Positions 15,899 through 16,482 of a DNA stretch of 16,482 nucleotides are shown piece by piece. This DNA comes from Chitinophagales bacterium. GTDB taxonomy: Bacteria; Bacteroidota; Bacteroidia; Chitinophagales; BACL12. Made by a program: the position numbers and the translations under genes. How positions within the stretch are numbered: the first letter of the stretch is position 1; each line of letters starts with the position of its first letter. The notes beneath the pieces are model-generated. The model saw only the letters and a program-made list of their open reading frames with translations, was not told where the DNA came from and made no database searches. The DNA lies in contig JACMJP010000271.1 of the NCBI GenBank assembly GCA_014380545.1, positions 1 through 16,482 on the forward strand, written 5' to 3'.

Positions 15899-15996
15899 GT
15901 CATTGAGAGCGGCAAAGCAATCCGTTCGATTAATTAGCAGATTGCTTCAAAGTCATTGTACTATTTATTTTTTGTTGAATGACTTTTCGCAATGAC
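15899..15996. repeat. Nested palindromic element between aldehyde dehydrogenase and antiporter genes
   Basis: The outer ends GTCATTG (15899-15905) and CAATGAC (15990-15996) are perfect inverted repeats. Inside, AAGCAATC (15915-15922) is complementary to GATTGCTT (15940-15947). A further perfect 9-bp pair, AAAGTCATT (15949-15957) with AATGACTTT (15978-15986), sits in the right arm and looks like a nested insertion. The element fills nearly all of the 113-bp gap and resembles widespread GTCATTGCGAG...GCAATC palindromes (family recalled, not searched). It would lie in the leader of the antiporter transcript or the 3' UTR of the upstream gene. Confidence 0.65.
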
Positions 15997-16002
15997 ATTC
16001 TT

Positions 16003-16482
16003 TTATAAATTTCCAATACTAATTAATTTCTTTTCTAAATATTCATACAATCCCTCACTCCCGCTTTCATGACCAATGCCACTTTGTTTCCAGCCTCCGA
16101 ATGGTGCTTCTGTAGCATGCGGTGCAAATTCATTAATACCCACCATCCCGAATTCTAATTTTTCACTTAAATAAATAGCATCATTCAAATTGTTTGTCCA
16201 AATGAATGCCGCTAAGCCATAAGGAGTGTTATTTGCTCTTTCAATTACTTCCTCTTTTGTTTTAAATGAAATAACAGGCAATATAGGTCCGAAAATTTCT
16301 TTATTAATAAATTCAGAATTCTCACTTTTTACTTTAATGATTGCAGGAGAAATAAAATATCCCTTCTCTTTTTCTTCACCGCCACTTATTAATTCATTTC
16401 CTTCATTGATCGCAAGATCAATTATGTCTAATACATTTTGTTGCTGCTTTTTATTTATCATCGGACCTAACCTTGTTTCTGC
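16003..16482 (-). CDS. Aldehyde dehydrogenase (succinate-semialdehyde dehydrogenase-like), C-terminal part
   Basis: NAD(P)-dependent oxidation of an aldehyde to its acid; the closest remembered pattern is succinate-semialdehyde dehydrogenase (GabD-type). Only the last 159 codons are inside the window. The frame is open to the right edge and reads AETRLGPMINKKQ before the first internal Met, so the true start lies outside; the Met at 16461 is internal. Visible family motifs are NKEIFGPILPVISF, the ANNTPYGLAAFIWT block, LEFGMVGINE and APFGGWKQSGIGHESGSEGLYEYLEKK, which correspond to the cofactor-binding Glu-Phe motif and the C-terminal oligomerisation strand. The catalytic Cys and the Glu general base are upstream and not seen. 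It ends 113 bp before the antiporter start; a shared transcript is possible. Confidence 0.88.
   Translation of the reverse strand, partial: AETRLGPMINKKQQQNVLDIIDLAINEGNELISGGEEKEKGYFISPAIIKVKSENSEFINKEIFGPILPVISFKTKEEVIERANNTPYGLAAFIWTNNLNDAIYLSEKLEFGMVGINEFAPHATEAPFGGWKQSGIGHESGSEGLYEYLEKKLISIGNL

Noticed and set aside
15681..15995. 104-codon plus-strand open frame over the antiporter start and repeat
   Set aside because: Mostly antisense to the antiporter N-terminus and then running through a palindromic repeat; no recognisable domain.

Overview
The window is AT-rich chromosomal DNA from a member of the phylum Bacteroidota, probably the Chitinophagales/Sphingobacteriales side; I cannot name a genus. 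Three things support this. Two secreted proteins end in type IX secretion (T9SS, Por) sorting domains. The primary sigma factor is the short Bacteroidota form, without region 1.1. Several genes have a TAnnTTTG -7 promoter element just upstream and no clear Shine-Dalgarno sequence. The order fbaB, accD, rpsO, pnp, rpoD also fits this phylum.

Layout, left to right. Positions 1-1691 (minus) hold lepA (elongation factor 4), cut by the left edge. A secreted, multidomain iduronate-2-sulfatase-like sulfatase follows at 1826-4333 (minus). Divergent from it, a tight two-gene unit (4532-6522, plus) encodes a T9SS-exported beta-rich protein and a di-haem cytochrome c peroxidase. From 6638 to 12374 (plus) lies a housekeeping block: class I aldolase, acetyl-CoA carboxylase beta subunit, ribosomal protein S15, PNPase and RpoD. 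Hairpins separate most of these genes, and several have their own candidate promoter, so the block is probably several transcription units. A bidirectional terminator separates rpoD from a convergent 443-residue exported protein of unknown function (12480-13811, minus).

Positions 13812-14437 form the one long non-coding stretch, and it is crowded with repeats: a degenerate 21-bp tandem array, a 9-bp inverted repeat, and two palindromic elements of dispersed-repeat type. Next are an NhaC-family Na+/H+ antiporter (14438-15889, minus) and, at the right edge, the C-terminal part of an aldehyde dehydrogenase resembling succinate-semialdehyde dehydrogenase (16003-16482, minus). The antiporter has palindromic repeats of the same GTCATTG type on both sides.

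Most genes are ordinary core functions: translation, RNA decay, transcription initiation, glycolysis/gluconeogenesis and fatty-acid synthesis. The accessory content is the sulfatase, the exported protein plus peroxidase pair, the unknown exported protein and the repeat-rich gap. I see no phage, insertion sequence, CRISPR array, tRNA or rRNA. I did not find a clear new multi-gene system. The best leads are the 21-bp array and the palindromes around the antiporter.
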